A DNA stretch of 33,509 bases from NCBI GenBank assembly GCA_023391185.1, contig JAEWBI010000047.1, forward strand, positions 1-33,509, in the 5' to 3' direction. Below are positions 8,265 to 16,669 of this stretch, piece after piece. Each line of letters begins with the position of its first letter. The stretch's first letter is position 1. The notes under the pieces were generated by a model that ran no database searches, had not been told where the DNA came from, and saw only the letters and a list, made by a program, of their open reading frames with translations. The position numbers were made by a program, and so were the translations under genes. The stretch is from Bacillota bacterium (GTDB taxonomy: Bacteria > Bacillota_I > Bacilli_A > RF39 > UBA660).

Positions 8265-9332
8265 TTATTCACTATAATTTAATTTTTCTTTACTTAATAC
8301 AAATTCATAATAATATGTTTCACTCATTATAAAAAAGTTAGCTTTATTTTTACCTTCAAAATATAAAATTGGCAAATGTAGTTCTTCATTTACATCAATC
8401 ATATCTTTAAAATTAGTAACCTTAATATTTTTCAATTTATTATGCTCTGGTATTTCCTCTACCTCAACAAGAATATCAGCATAAAACTTAAATATTTTGT
8501 TAAGTTCATAAAAATATCTATCTTTTTCTGTTGTTTTATAAACTTTTAATAATAGTAAACCATCAAGAACAAATCCTAATATTAACGCTACTCCATATAA
8601 AATCTTTAAAAATATCGTTGTTTGTTCCAACTTGCTAACTGTTGTCCAAATATTTTTATTTATAATACCAGTTTTAGTGTAATCAATATATGTTGTATCA
8701 CTAAGAAGAGGCATTTTAATATTTATAAAGTTTGATTGGTCAATTTGATTGTTATCTCCTACTGTTGACTTAACCTGCACTTTAAAATCTATATTTAAAT
8801 ATGCATCAACCATTAAATTAAACTCATTTTTAAAGTTTTGCATAACACTATTATAAGTTTGATAATCTATATCAAAACTCTTATTTATTGTAATATCATT
8901 TGATGATTCTAAATCTATAGTTGTAGATGGCTCTAAAATAAATTCTTTACTCCATAATTCGTTATTCTTACTACCACCATTATAATTACCAACTAAAGTG
9001 GCAACAATACTGTAATCATACTTATAATCTAAAACTTTAGATGAATTAAAGTTATAACTAACGGAAAAAGATATCTTATCAATTATTGATGATACATACT
9101 GTTTATTCATTCCTAAATCATTATCTAAGTAATAGTCATTTTCTTTGGTAGTAATTTTATAGTTTATATCGTCTTCACTATTATAAGAAACAAGCAAGTC
9201 TTTATTATGTGTAGATGGATTATAACTACGATATAATAAAGCAGCCGATATTAAAGAAAAAACTGTTGTAAGTATTATTCCAATAGAAAAAAGTGCAACT
9301 CTAACCCAGTTTTTCAATCTCTTTTTATGCAT
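8265..9332 (-). CDS. DUF5305-like bitopic membrane protein next to SipW
   Basis: 355 residues: a short basic N-terminus, a membrane segment at about 11-33, an extracytoplasmic domain of ~200 residues rich in beta-strand-like alternation and Asn/Asp/Ser, a second membrane segment at about 238-264, and a cytoplasmic tail of ~90 residues. Spacing and topology, and blocks such as KYDYSIVATLVGNYNG, resemble the DUF5305 family, whose members often lie beside ER-type signal peptidases and TasA-like proteins. It starts 3 bases after the signal peptidase stop, with the ribosome site inside that gene's end, so the two are co-translated. The likely role is assembly, anchoring or processing of the secreted partner; this is inferred from context only. 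The family call is from memory. Confidence 0.65.
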   Translation of the reverse strand: MHKKRLKNWVRVALFSIGIILTTVFSLISAALLYRSYNPSTHNKDLLVSYNSEDDINYKITTKENDYYLDNDLGMNKQYVSSIIDKISFSVSYNFNSSKVLDYKYDYSIVATLVGNYNGGSKNNELWSKEFILEPSTTIDLESSNDITINKSFDIDYQTYNSVMQNFKNEFNLMVDAYLNIDFKVQVKSTVGDNNQIDQSNFINIKMPLLSDTTYIDYTKTGIINKNIWTTVSKLEQTTIFLKILYGVALILGFVLDGLLLLKVYKTTEKDRYFYELNKIFKFYADILVEVEEIPEHNKLKNIKVTNFKDMIDVNEELHLPILYFEGKNKANFFIMSETYYYEFVLSKEKLNYSE

Positions 9333-9335
9333 AAT

Positions 9336-10472
9336 TTACTCATCTCCAAACATCTTATGTATTAGTGCGGTTGGATACCCAACATAAGGAATCTTATATT
9401 TATATATCCCTATTATATCTTCATCTGTAACAACCCAGTCATCAACAAGCACATTGTTGTCACCTTTAGTAGTAATATATGTAGTACTATCGACCATATC
9501 AATACTATGAATACGATGAATTATTACTATATTATTTTTTATAAAAACAATGATATCACCTTTTTTTAAATTTGATATGTTATTGATTTTTTTATATATA
9601 ACTGCATCTCCTATTTTTATATTAGGGAGCATACTTTCGCTTGCTACAGAAACAGGCACATAATTAAAAATACCAATTATAAACATAACTAAAATGGTAA
9701 ATGTCACTAATATAGCAAATTTAATTCTTTTATTTTTATTAACTTTAATCTTGTTTTCAATAATACTTAAACTTCTAATATTATTGTTAATTATGATAAA
9801 TGTTGTAATACAATATATTATTTCAATAATAGCCATAAATACTAATTTAACATTTGGAATAACTGGTATTAGAATATAAATAAAAACTGGTAATCCTCTA
9901 ATTAGTAACGTACTATACAAAGATTTTTTATAGGCTAAAAAAGAACACAATATATTAATTAGTACATTAGGTACCACCAAGAAAAATATAAAACTATATA
10001 TACTCATACTATCAATTAATTTAAAATATAAAACTAGATCAAATAATGTAAATACAATAGTTATTAAAGTAATAATATTAGATTTATTTTTAAAACTATT
10101 AATTAAATAATATCTAATATACTCTTCTATCAATAATACAACTACTAATGAAGTAAAATTTTTAATTATACCAAATGGCGTATGTGACATTGGACTTATT
10201 TTGAAACCGAAGACTAGTCCAAGCAAAAAAAAGATTATAATATATATCAAAGTTACATAGAAAACTATTTTACCTAGATGCCTATTATATTTACTTCTTA
10301 TATATAAATCTTTATAAAATAAATATGTTATAGCAAATAAAGTTATCCAAAAAAATGGATTAATAATGTTTACATAATAAGACGAAAAAAAAGGCAATAT
10401 ACATGTTGGAACTAAAACTATATATATAGTAATAATTGCTAATAGCGTTATTAACTTTTGTTCCCTTTTCAT
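9336..10472 (-). CDS. sipW: ER-type (SipW-like) signal peptidase I with N-terminal polytopic domain
   Basis: The C-terminal ~110 residues form an S26B signal peptidase: catalytic Ser280 in ASESMLPN, His319 in IIHRIH replacing the usual bacterial Lys, and a TKGDNN box near 335-340. This type cleaves the signal peptides of TasA-like matrix proteins. Unusually, the first ~265 residues hold about eight hydrophobic segments, while B. subtilis SipW has only short anchors; total length is 378. The ATG at 10472 is preferred to the in-frame GTG at 10484, which lies inside the ribosome site GTGGTGATT. The TasA-like candidate substrate is 18 bases upstream and the DUF5305-like gene 3 bases downstream. 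The role of the membrane domain is unknown. Confidence 0.88.
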   Translation of the reverse strand: MKREQKLITLLAIITIYIVLVPTCILPFFSSYYVNIINPFFWITLFAITYLFYKDLYIRSKYNRHLGKIVFYVTLIYIIIFFLLGLVFGFKISPMSHTPFGIIKNFTSLVVVLLIEEYIRYYLINSFKNKSNIITLITIVFTLFDLVLYFKLIDSMSIYSFIFFLVVPNVLINILCSFLAYKKSLYSTLLIRGLPVFIYILIPVIPNVKLVFMAIIEIIYCITTFIIINNNIRSLSIIENKIKVNKNKRIKFAILVTFTILVMFIIGIFNYVPVSVASESMLPNIKIGDAVIYKKINNISNLKKGDIIVFIKNNIVIIHRIHSIDMVDSTTYITTKGDNNVLVDDWVVTDEDIIGIYKYKIPYVGYPTALIHKMFGDE

Positions 10473-10490
10473 ATAAATCACCACTTTTTA

Positions 10491-11045
10491 TTATTCAGCT
10501 TGTGTATAAACTAAGTTTAACTCATAAGATGCTGAAACTGGCTCTGAAGCTTCTGTTATAGCAGCACCATTATACATGATTGTAACTTCAATAGTATTTT
10601 TACCATAATTTCTATACAAATGATTATACTGTTCATTAGTAGTTGATACTATACTACTAGTGATTATATCTTCTCCCTTATAAATAGTATAATTAAAAGT
10701 TAAATCGCTTGAATTGCTTTCATCAGAAATAACTTTAACATTGTCTAAAACCGCATTAATATCTCCACTATTCAAAAATTCAAAAGTATATGTTTTATAT
10801 TCACCTGGATTACTAAAAGCAACATTAAATTTAACATTGTTTTTTGAAATAATAGGACCACTACCATCATTTCCTAAACCTGTAGAAGTATAATCTTCTG
10901 TATTAAATCCTACATTCCAACTTTTTTTTAATCCGTTATTAATATTGGCTTCATTGTCACTTACATATGCATACCCGACTGTCATAAAAGCAACTAAGAC
11001 AATTGCTAGTATAACTATTAAGTTTACATTTTTGATTTTTCCCAT
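10491..11045 (-). CDS. TasA/camelysin-like secreted protein, likely SipW substrate
   Basis: 184 residues with a SipW-dependent-type signal: basic start, a hydrophobic stretch at about 8-24, then TVGYAYVSDNEAN, which resembles the cleavage region of TasA-like proteins (an aromatic-Ser-Asp element after the hydrophobic core). The mature part is predicted all-beta by its alternation (for example KTYTFEFLNSGDINAVLDNV) and has no cysteine, fitting a TasA-like fibre or matrix subunit. It is the first gene of an operon with its probable peptidase and the DUF5305-like protein. A good ribosome site (AGGAGGGTAT) and an extended -10 promoter suggest strong expression. Family-level identity is inferred from the signal, size and gene order. 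Confidence 0.75.
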   Translation of the reverse strand: MGKIKNVNLIVILAIVLVAFMTVGYAYVSDNEANINNGLKKSWNVGFNTEDYTSTGLGNDGSGPIISKNNVKFNVAFSNPGEYKTYTFEFLNSGDINAVLDNVKVISDESNSSDLTFNYTIYKGEDIITSSIVSTTNEQYNHLYRNYGKNTIEVTIMYNGAAITEASEPVSASYELNLVYTQAE

Positions 11046-11096
11046 AATATACCCTCCTAATCATACAACTGTACTCTCTATGTTATTTATACACTA

Positions 11097-11105
11097 ATTA
11101 TAACA
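11097..11105 (-). promoter_or_regulatory. Extended -10 promoter of the SipW/TasA-like operon
   Basis: TGTTATAAT on the minus strand, 51 bases before the start codon of the TasA-like gene. No good -35 is seen 17 bases upstream (TTTTAT). The leader of about 45 bases contains no obvious structure. Confidence 0.6.
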
Positions 11106-11144
11106 TAAGTTTTTTGTAAATAAAAGACATAATTCGTTATAATT

Positions 11145-11176
11145 TAAAGAAAAATAGAAGAAACTCTTCTATTTTT
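11145..11176 (-). terminator. Intrinsic terminator after the small membrane protein gene
   Basis: Perfect 12-bp inverted repeat (AAAAATAGAAGA / TCTTCTATTTTT, 11150-11161 and 11165-11176) with a 3-base loop, followed on the minus strand by a short T-rich run. It lies between the small membrane protein gene and the secretion operon promoter. Confidence 0.75.
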
Positions 11177-11234
11177 GAAAAAATATTTTTTTGACATATT
11201 AGTAGTAAAATCACTTTATTTATTTTATGAAAAA

Positions 11235-11570
11235 TTATATATTTTTAATCTTTTCAATCATCATATCATACTGTTTATATAAATACTGTACATTGTTTTC
11301 AAGAAAAAAATAATGTCTAACATAAAATAGTAACAATACCATTAGTATAATTGAAGGTAATATAAATAAAACATTTATATTTATGAAAGCGAACATTGTA
11401 AGTGTGAAAATTCCATAAAATAAAGTAACTAGTAAATGAATTAATCTTTCATGTTGAAAAAATTGTATTTTTATTAAATGTTCATCTATTAGTGAATTTA
11501 AGTCAACATCTTTTTTACTCTTTAAAATTTCATCAATATATTTTACATAGTCTTTCAAATACTTTGCCAT
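11235..11570 (-). CDS. Small membrane protein of unknown function, two transmembrane segments
   Basis: 111 residues. The first ~38 are polar and Lys/Asp-rich, then two hydrophobic segments (about 42-62 and 65-85) separated by a very short turn, then a polar tail with Tyr, Lys and Met. This gives a hairpin topology with both ends probably cytoplasmic. I recognise no family. It has its own extended -10 promoter and a strong AGGAGG site, and is isolated by terminators on both sides, so it is a monocistronic gene between the repeat protein and the SipW operon. Its neighbours do not decide a function. Confidence 0.7.
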   Translation of the reverse strand: MAKYLKDYVKYIDEILKSKKDVDLNSLIDEHLIKIQFFQHERLIHLLVTLFYGIFTLTMFAFININVLFILPSIILMVLLLFYVRHYFFLENNVQYLYKQYDMMIEKIKNI

Positions 11571-11590
11571 ACTAATATCCTCCTATGATA

Positions 11591-11599
11591 ATTATACCA
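11591..11599 (-). promoter_or_regulatory. Extended -10 promoter of the small membrane protein gene
   Basis: TGGTATAAT on the minus strand, 21 bases before the start codon and directly after the upstream gene's terminator. No clear -35 is seen. Confidence 0.6.
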
Positions 11600-11600
11600 C

Positions 11601-11626
11601 AAAAAAAGCAATCGAAATTGCTTTTT
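11601..11626 (-). terminator. Intrinsic terminator after the triple-repeat secreted protein
   Basis: AAAAAGCAAT / ATTGCTTTTT stem closed by a TTCG tetraloop on the minus strand, ending in a T run. It overlaps the TAA stop of the repeat protein. Confidence 0.9.
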
Positions 11627-13073
11627 AACGGTTATACTGTTTTTGATAATTCTTATTATACATGTAGTTATTTACGTCATTAATACTTAAATACCAGAAA
11701 TCATCTTTACCAGTACCATCATAAACATTTGAATTAATATAGTTAATATAATCAATAGAATCAATAGCTGAATAACCTTGGTCTATTAACTCTGCTAATA
11801 AATTTGCTATTCCATCTTTTTCAATATATGTTTTATACATAACATCATATCCAAAATCTTCATTTAATTGATTATATAAGTAATACATACTAGCACTTAC
11901 AGTTTCTTTATTATAAATTATCTTTCTTCCATTTGAAATTATGTCATCACCAAAATTTTGTAATATTGCAAGATTCTTTGTTCCTGGTGTTGGGATTCCT
12001 TTACATACTATATTATTATTTGTAACATAGCAATTTGAATCACCATATTTCAGAAGTTCTTGATAAGTTGGCATATTTGGAAGATAAGCATTTTTATCAC
12101 CAAAAAGTTTCTTACTTTCATCTGAAAGACCTTGATACCAAAAATTATCTTTACCAACGCCACTATATACATTTGAATCAATATAACTAATGAAAGTTAT
12201 TGCGTCAATTGCTGAGTAACCTTTAGAAATTAATTTAGTTAATAAATTTGCTATACCATCTTTTTCAATATATGTTTTATACATAACATCATATCCAAAA
12301 TCTTCATTTAACTGATTATATAAATGATACATACTGTCACTTAATTTTTCAGTATTATAAATAATTTTTCGACCATTTGAGATTAAATTATCTCCAAAAT
12401 TTTGTAATATAGCTAGATTACTTGTTCCAGTTGCAGGCACACCCTTATAAACTATATTATTATTTGTAATATAGCAGTGTGAGTCACCATATTTTTGAAG
12501 TTCTTTATAAGTTGGAGTTTTAGGAATATAAGGATTATTACCGTCATCAATAACGTTACCCTTAATACTTTGATACCAAAAATTATCTTCACCATATCCA
12601 GTATAAATATGAGAATCAATATATCCAATAAAATTCATGGCATCAGTTGGTGTAAAACCTTCAGCTAATAATTCTGTTAAAAGATTAGCAATACCATTCT
12701 TTTCGGTATATGTCTTATACATAACATCTTTACCAAAATCTTTATTAAGACCCTTGTATAAGTGAAGCATGCTGTCGCTTACTTCCTCTGTTCCATAGAT
12801 AATTTTTTGACCATTTAAAATCATATTGTAACCAAAGTTTTCGAAAGTGGCTACTACCTGTGTCCCTGGTGCTGGCTTTCCTTTATGAACTACATTATTT
12901 GTGTCAATATAACAATATGAATTGTTTTGCTTTTGTAATTGTTCAAAAGTTGGTCTATTATGGCTATTGTCATAAGAATTATGTGCATAAGCCATTGGCG
13001 CACTAGTAAGAGTAAGTCCTCCCGCTAGTGCAAGAGCTGTAATACTTCTAAATAATTTTAAATTCTTAACCAT
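11625..13073 (-). CDS. Secreted protein with three ~147-residue tandem repeats, unknown function
   Basis: 482 residues. A signal peptide is clear: basic start, hydrophobic core at about 9-24 and a likely cleavage after AYA at 28-30. Three homologous units follow at residues 42-170, 188-315 and 336-464. Each carries CY(I/V)xxNNxV, KGxPxxGT, a Phe-Gly-(Tyr/Asp) turn, a conserved GRKIIY/GQKIIY strand, LYxxLNxDFGxDVMYKTY, GIANLL, a G(Y/F)(S/T)xxDA/S helix and (N/D)FWY near the end. Copies 2 and 3 are closest. One Cys is conserved per unit (two in unit 3). No cell-wall anchor is seen, so it is probably released or held non-covalently. I recognise no family. It has its own promoter just after ftsI. 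Confidence 0.8.
   Translation of the reverse strand: MVKNLKLFRSITALALAGGLTLTSAPMAYAHNSYDNSHNRPTFEQLQKQNNSYCYIDTNNVVHKGKPAPGTQVVATFENFGYNMILNGQKIIYGTEEVSDSMLHLYKGLNKDFGKDVMYKTYTEKNGIANLLTELLAEGFTPTDAMNFIGYIDSHIYTGYGEDNFWYQSIKGNVIDDGNNPYIPKTPTYKELQKYGDSHCYITNNNIVYKGVPATGTSNLAILQNFGDNLISNGRKIIYNTEKLSDSMYHLYNQLNEDFGYDVMYKTYIEKDGIANLLTKLISKGYSAIDAITFISYIDSNVYSGVGKDNFWYQGLSDESKKLFGDKNAYLPNMPTYQELLKYGDSNCYVTNNNIVCKGIPTPGTKNLAILQNFGDDIISNGRKIIYNKETVSASMYYLYNQLNEDFGYDVMYKTYIEKDGIANLLAELIDQGYSAIDSIDYINYINSNVYDGTGKDDFWYLSINDVNNYMYNKNYQKQYNR
11682..12950 (-). repeat. Three in-frame coding repeats of the secreted protein
   Basis: Unit 1 is at 12564-12950, unit 2 at 12129-12512 and unit 3 at 11682-12068, with a period of about 440-445 bases. 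Units 2 and 3 share a stretch of about 56 identical bases (near 11812-11867 and 12257-12312), so the duplication that made them is younger than the one separating unit 1. Confidence 0.85.
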
Positions 13074-13096
13074 ACAAATTTTCTCCTATCACCACT

Positions 13097-13124
13097 ATTA
13101 TAGCACTTTGCTATTTAAAATCAA
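13097..13124 (-). promoter_or_regulatory. Promoter of the triple-repeat secreted protein gene
   Basis: -35 TTGATT (13119-13124), 16-base spacer, and extended -10 TGCTATAAT (13097-13102 for the hexamer) on the minus strand. It lies in the 52-base gap after the ftsI stop codon and 24 bases before the start codon. Confidence 0.75.
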
Positions 13125-13125
13125 G

Positions 13126-15033
13126 TTAATTTCCTAACATAAGCCTTATTGTATCCCCTTCATATAATGCTGTAAATGGTTGAGGAGATTGATAAATTAT
13201 TTTTTCCCCACTTCCTGAAAATTCAGCCTTGAATGATGATAAACTTTTTAAAGCTTCACTTGCAGTCATGTTGACTACATTAGGTACTGTAGCAAATTTC
13301 CTATCATAATAATTATATGATTTAGCTACTCCACCGTCTCTTCTTTTAATATCTAAAATATCTATTATATTAAGAAGAACATTTCTAGCAATTGGTGCTG
13401 CAATAGTACCACCGTACTGTGTAACACCTTTAGCATTATCAATAGCAATATAAATTACCACTTTTGGATTATCAGCTGGCATAAATCCAATGAATGATGT
13501 TATATAATTACCGACCATATAAACACCATTATTAACTTTTTGTGCAGTACCTGTTTTGCCAGCTACACGGTATCCTTCTATATAAGCATTTCTACCACTA
13601 CCTAAAGATACAACATTTTCTAAGGCAGTTCTTACCTTATCACTTGTATCTTTACTAATTACTTTTCTAACAACAGTAGGCTTGTTCTCTAAAATAACGC
13701 TGTTAGTTTCTGGCTCATTCAAACTTTTTACTACATAAGGTTTATAAAGTACACCACCATTTATTGCAGCGCTAACTGCAGTAATTTGCTGAATTGGAGT
13801 TACACTAACTCCTTGACCAAAACTAGTTGTTGCAAGTTCAACCGGTCCAACATCTTCAACATCAAATATAATACCTGATGCTTCACCATTTAAATCTATC
13901 CCTGTTTTCGAACCAAAACCAAATTTATCAATGTAATTAAATAATGTTTCTGTACCAATTTTTTGTCCTAATGTAACAAATCCAGGGTTACAAGAGTTTT
14001 GAACTACTTGCATATAAGTTTGTAATCCATGACCTCCTGCTTTCCAGCATTTGATCCTAGCACCATCAACATTTATGGATCCAGAATCATAAAAAGTATC
14101 TTTCTCCAAATCAACTAACTTCTCTTCTAGAGCAGTAGCTAAAGTAATAATTTTAAAAGTACTTCCTGGCTCATATGTCATCCATATTGGGAGATTTCTA
14201 TTTATTTCTTCTATTGTATAATCTTGATAATTTGATGGCGAGAAATCTGGTCTACTTGATATAGCCAGAACTTCTCCAGTATTAGGATCCATAACAATAC
14301 CTAATGCATTATCAGGATTATACATATTTACAGCATTAGTAAGTTCTCTTTCAAGAGCTGCTTGGATTTTATAATCTATTGTAAGTGTCATATTAATACC
14401 ATCTTGTGGTTGTTCATAACTCTCAGTAAGCTCAAGTTTATTACCTTTAGCATCACTATAATACTTTATAGCACCTTCTTCACCTGTCAAATAATCATCG
14501 TATTCTAGTTCTAGCCCGCTCAATCCTTGATTATCTATACCGACAAAACCAATAGTATGAGATAGTAGATTATCGTATTCATAAAATCTTTTACTTTCTT
14601 TAACTAGATATACTCCTGGCAAAGCTAAATCGGCTATTTTATCAGCAATATCATATGATAATCTTCTACCATAAGGATGCAATCTAGCACTAGAACTAAC
14701 CTTTGATATGTCTTCCAAAACCTTTTTATAATCAGTCTTTAATATTTCACTTAATTTTGTAGCAGTCTCTTCTTTATCACTTACCTGATTAGGAATAACT
14801 ATTACTGATGAAGTTGTAATATTTGAAGCTAAAACAACACCATCTCTATCATATATAACTCCCCTATCTGGTTCAATAGGAAGATTTCTACTCCATAAGC
14901 CTGAAGCATAATTATTAAGTTTATCATAATCTATTACTTGAATATAAAAAACTTTTCCAATAATAAGTAAAAAACAAACTAAAAAAATCATCAATACAAT
15001 ATTTATTCTTACATGAGTAGATTTAAAAAACAT
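13126..15033 (-). CDS. ftsI: Class B penicillin-binding protein (FtsI/PBP2B/SpoVD type) with one PASTA domain
   Basis: Septal DD-transpeptidase that cross-links peptidoglycan; partner of FtsW. A short cytoplasmic start and one membrane anchor (about 10-32) are followed by the dimerisation domain (motif RGVIYDRDG near 57-65) and the transpeptidase domain with STFK at 291-294, SCN at 347-349 and KTGTAQ at 493-498. A single PASTA domain ends the protein (about 572-635, opening VPNVVNM). One PASTA and 635 residues fit SpoVD-like or short PBP2B-like proteins; no sporulation genes are visible, so division is the safer role. The ATG at 15033 follows TTAGGTGATTAT. It is 61 bases downstream of the ABC permease with no terminator between, so it may be cotranscribed with the exporter. 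Confidence 0.95.
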   Translation of the reverse strand: MFFKSTHVRINIVLMIFLVCFLLIIGKVFYIQVIDYDKLNNYASGLWSRNLPIEPDRGVIYDRDGVVLASNITTSSVIVIPNQVSDKEETATKLSEILKTDYKKVLEDISKVSSSARLHPYGRRLSYDIADKIADLALPGVYLVKESKRFYEYDNLLSHTIGFVGIDNQGLSGLELEYDDYLTGEEGAIKYYSDAKGNKLELTESYEQPQDGINMTLTIDYKIQAALERELTNAVNMYNPDNALGIVMDPNTGEVLAISSRPDFSPSNYQDYTIEEINRNLPIWMTYEPGSTFKIITLATALEEKLVDLEKDTFYDSGSINVDGARIKCWKAGGHGLQTYMQVVQNSCNPGFVTLGQKIGTETLFNYIDKFGFGSKTGIDLNGEASGIIFDVEDVGPVELATTSFGQGVSVTPIQQITAVSAAINGGVLYKPYVVKSLNEPETNSVILENKPTVVRKVISKDTSDKVRTALENVVSLGSGRNAYIEGYRVAGKTGTAQKVNNGVYMVGNYITSFIGFMPADNPKVVIYIAIDNAKGVTQYGGTIAAPIARNVLLNIIDILDIKRRDGGVAKSYNYYDRKFATVPNVVNMTASEALKSLSSFKAEFSGSGEKIIYQSPQPFTALYEGDTIRLMLGN

Positions 15034-15094
15034 ATAATCACCTAAGTAATTATATGTCTTAATACAATATTTATTTTGAATATAATGTGAACTA

Positions 15095-16669
15095 TTAATT
15101 TCTTAATTTAAATGTTTTTGACGCATACTTATATGAAAGAAATAATGCTACTAAACTATAGATAATACTAAATATAATCATACAACTACCAAATAGTAAA
15201 GTTGGTATTTTAAGCTGAATAGCAAAATAACAAATAAAGTATGTAGCTGAACTAATTATTGAAAACATTGGATTTTTCATTTCCAGATTAATATTATATG
15301 GTTGTAATAAATAATAAAGCACTAGATAATGAACCGAAAAGAATATTGAATAAGCAATAATAGTAAAGAAAGTTAATAAATAATCAATATTATTTTCTAC
15401 TCCTCCTGTAGCAAATAAAAGAATAGTAAGACCACTACCAATTATTACTGCTGGTAAAAGATTTAGTTTAATTAAAGTTTTAAGTCTCTCTCTAAATAAT
15501 TTTAGTATAGCACTTGGTTGTCTATAAAAGCGATAGAAAAGCATACTATGATCACAATTCATAAACATTGTTTGGGTAATATTTTGTCCCCTATTAACAA
15601 AGTACATAATAAATAGAAAATAAGGCAATGATACTCTTAAATATTCATTTAAATCTTTATTAAACTTTCCATAAAATATTGCTGTTAATATCAAAGTAAT
15701 AAATATCAATAAAAATATAATAGACATCTTTTGACTAGCTTTTGTAAGTATTTTTTTATGTCTACTAACAAAAATATCATTAAAATACTCATAACCTTCT
15801 TTATTAGAAGTAATAACACCATCATTTGTAATTTGTTTTCTATATGTATCAATACTAATATTTTTAGTAGAATTAGGAACCATGAAAATAACATTATTAG
15901 GACTTAGTAATTCTTTATACATGCATTTATAATTATTAAATGATTTAATATATTTTAAAGAAATAATCCCTGAGATTAAACTTATAATAAATAATATATA
16001 AAATATATTACTAGTTATAATTAAGCCAAAAAACGGTAATCCATAAGCACATATTAAAAGAAAAACAGTAATAATAATTGTTAATAAAACAGGCATATTT
16101 TCGTTTGTAATTTTATTTTTCTTATTATCTTTATATAAAATAAATGCACTTATGGTAGTTTTTACACATGCCACAAAAAAAGTAAGCATTAAACATACAG
16201 TTGGATCAATTTTATTAAATATACCAAATATAACTAAAAGTGGCATGAAACCAATCAGTACTTTAAACAGGAAATAATAATAGTTAGATAAAGTATACTG
16301 CTTAGCCTCAAATTTCATAAGTATCATTGCATAATATTTATCTTTAGAAGGATTAAATAAATGAGTATTGATAAATCCACCAATTATTGTTAGAAATATA
16401 AAAATATGTACGAATATATTTGATCCATTTTCATATAAAGACATTGGTAATAAAATCATTAATAATATATACAATAATTTCCCTAAAAAAATTGAATTAA
16501 ATTCTATTAAAGCACTTATTATATTTGCAAATATTTTAAGACCATTACTTTTATATAAAGAATTAGGCAACAGTTTTCTTATAATAGGTATTTGTTTTAA
16601 GGAATATATAATTGAATTAACTTTATACGCGTTTTTTAATTTAAAAGATATAAGAAATGAATTAATCAT
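15095..16669 (-). CDS. ABC exporter permease subunit (polytopic)
   Basis: 524-residue membrane protein with about ten or more hydrophobic segments and a central polar region near residues 260-310. It overlaps the end of the ABC ATPase gene by 8 bases, so it is the membrane partner of that ATPase. The size, lack of a large extracytoplasmic domain and pairing with a small ATPase fit ABC-2-like exporters of Firmicutes; I cannot name the substrate. The ATG at 16669 is chosen because AAAGGTGATAAAA precedes it; the in-frame GTG at 16678 lies inside that ribosome site. Substrate classes to consider are peptides, antibiotics or envelope lipids; nothing in the sequence decides among them. Confidence 0.8.
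   Translation of the reverse strand: MINSFLISFKLKNAYKVNSIIYSLKQIPIIRKLLPNSLYKSNGLKIFANIISALIEFNSIFLGKLLYILLMILLPMSLYENGSNIFVHIFIFLTIIGGFINTHLFNPSKDKYYAMILMKFEAKQYTLSNYYYFLFKVLIGFMPLLVIFGIFNKIDPTVCLMLTFFVACVKTTISAFILYKDNKKNKITNENMPVLLTIIITVFLLICAYGLPFFGLIITSNIFYILFIISLISGIISLKYIKSFNNYKCMYKELLSPNNVIFMVPNSTKNISIDTYRKQITNDGVITSNKEGYEYFNDIFVSRHKKILTKASQKMSIIFLLIFITLILTAIFYGKFNKDLNEYLRVSLPYFLFIMYFVNRGQNITQTMFMNCDHSMLFYRFYRQPSAILKLFRERLKTLIKLNLLPAVIIGSGLTILLFATGGVENNIDYLLTFFTIIAYSIFFSVHYLVLYYLLQPYNINLEMKNPMFSIISSATYFICYFAIQLKIPTLLFGSCMIIFSIIYSLVALFLSYKYASKTFKLRN

Noticed and set aside
9336..10472. EEYIR near residues 116-120 of the SipW membrane domain, resembling motif 1 of CPBP (CAAX-protease-like) membrane proteases
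   Set aside because: CPBP motif 1 is EExxxR; here the spacing is one residue short, and the later Phe/His motifs are not seen, so a second protease active site is not supported.
11625..13073. Triple repeat considered as a CRISPR-like or mobile repeat array
   Set aside because: The repeats are ~440 bases, in frame and diverged at third positions, so they are protein-domain duplications, not a CRISPR array or insertion element.
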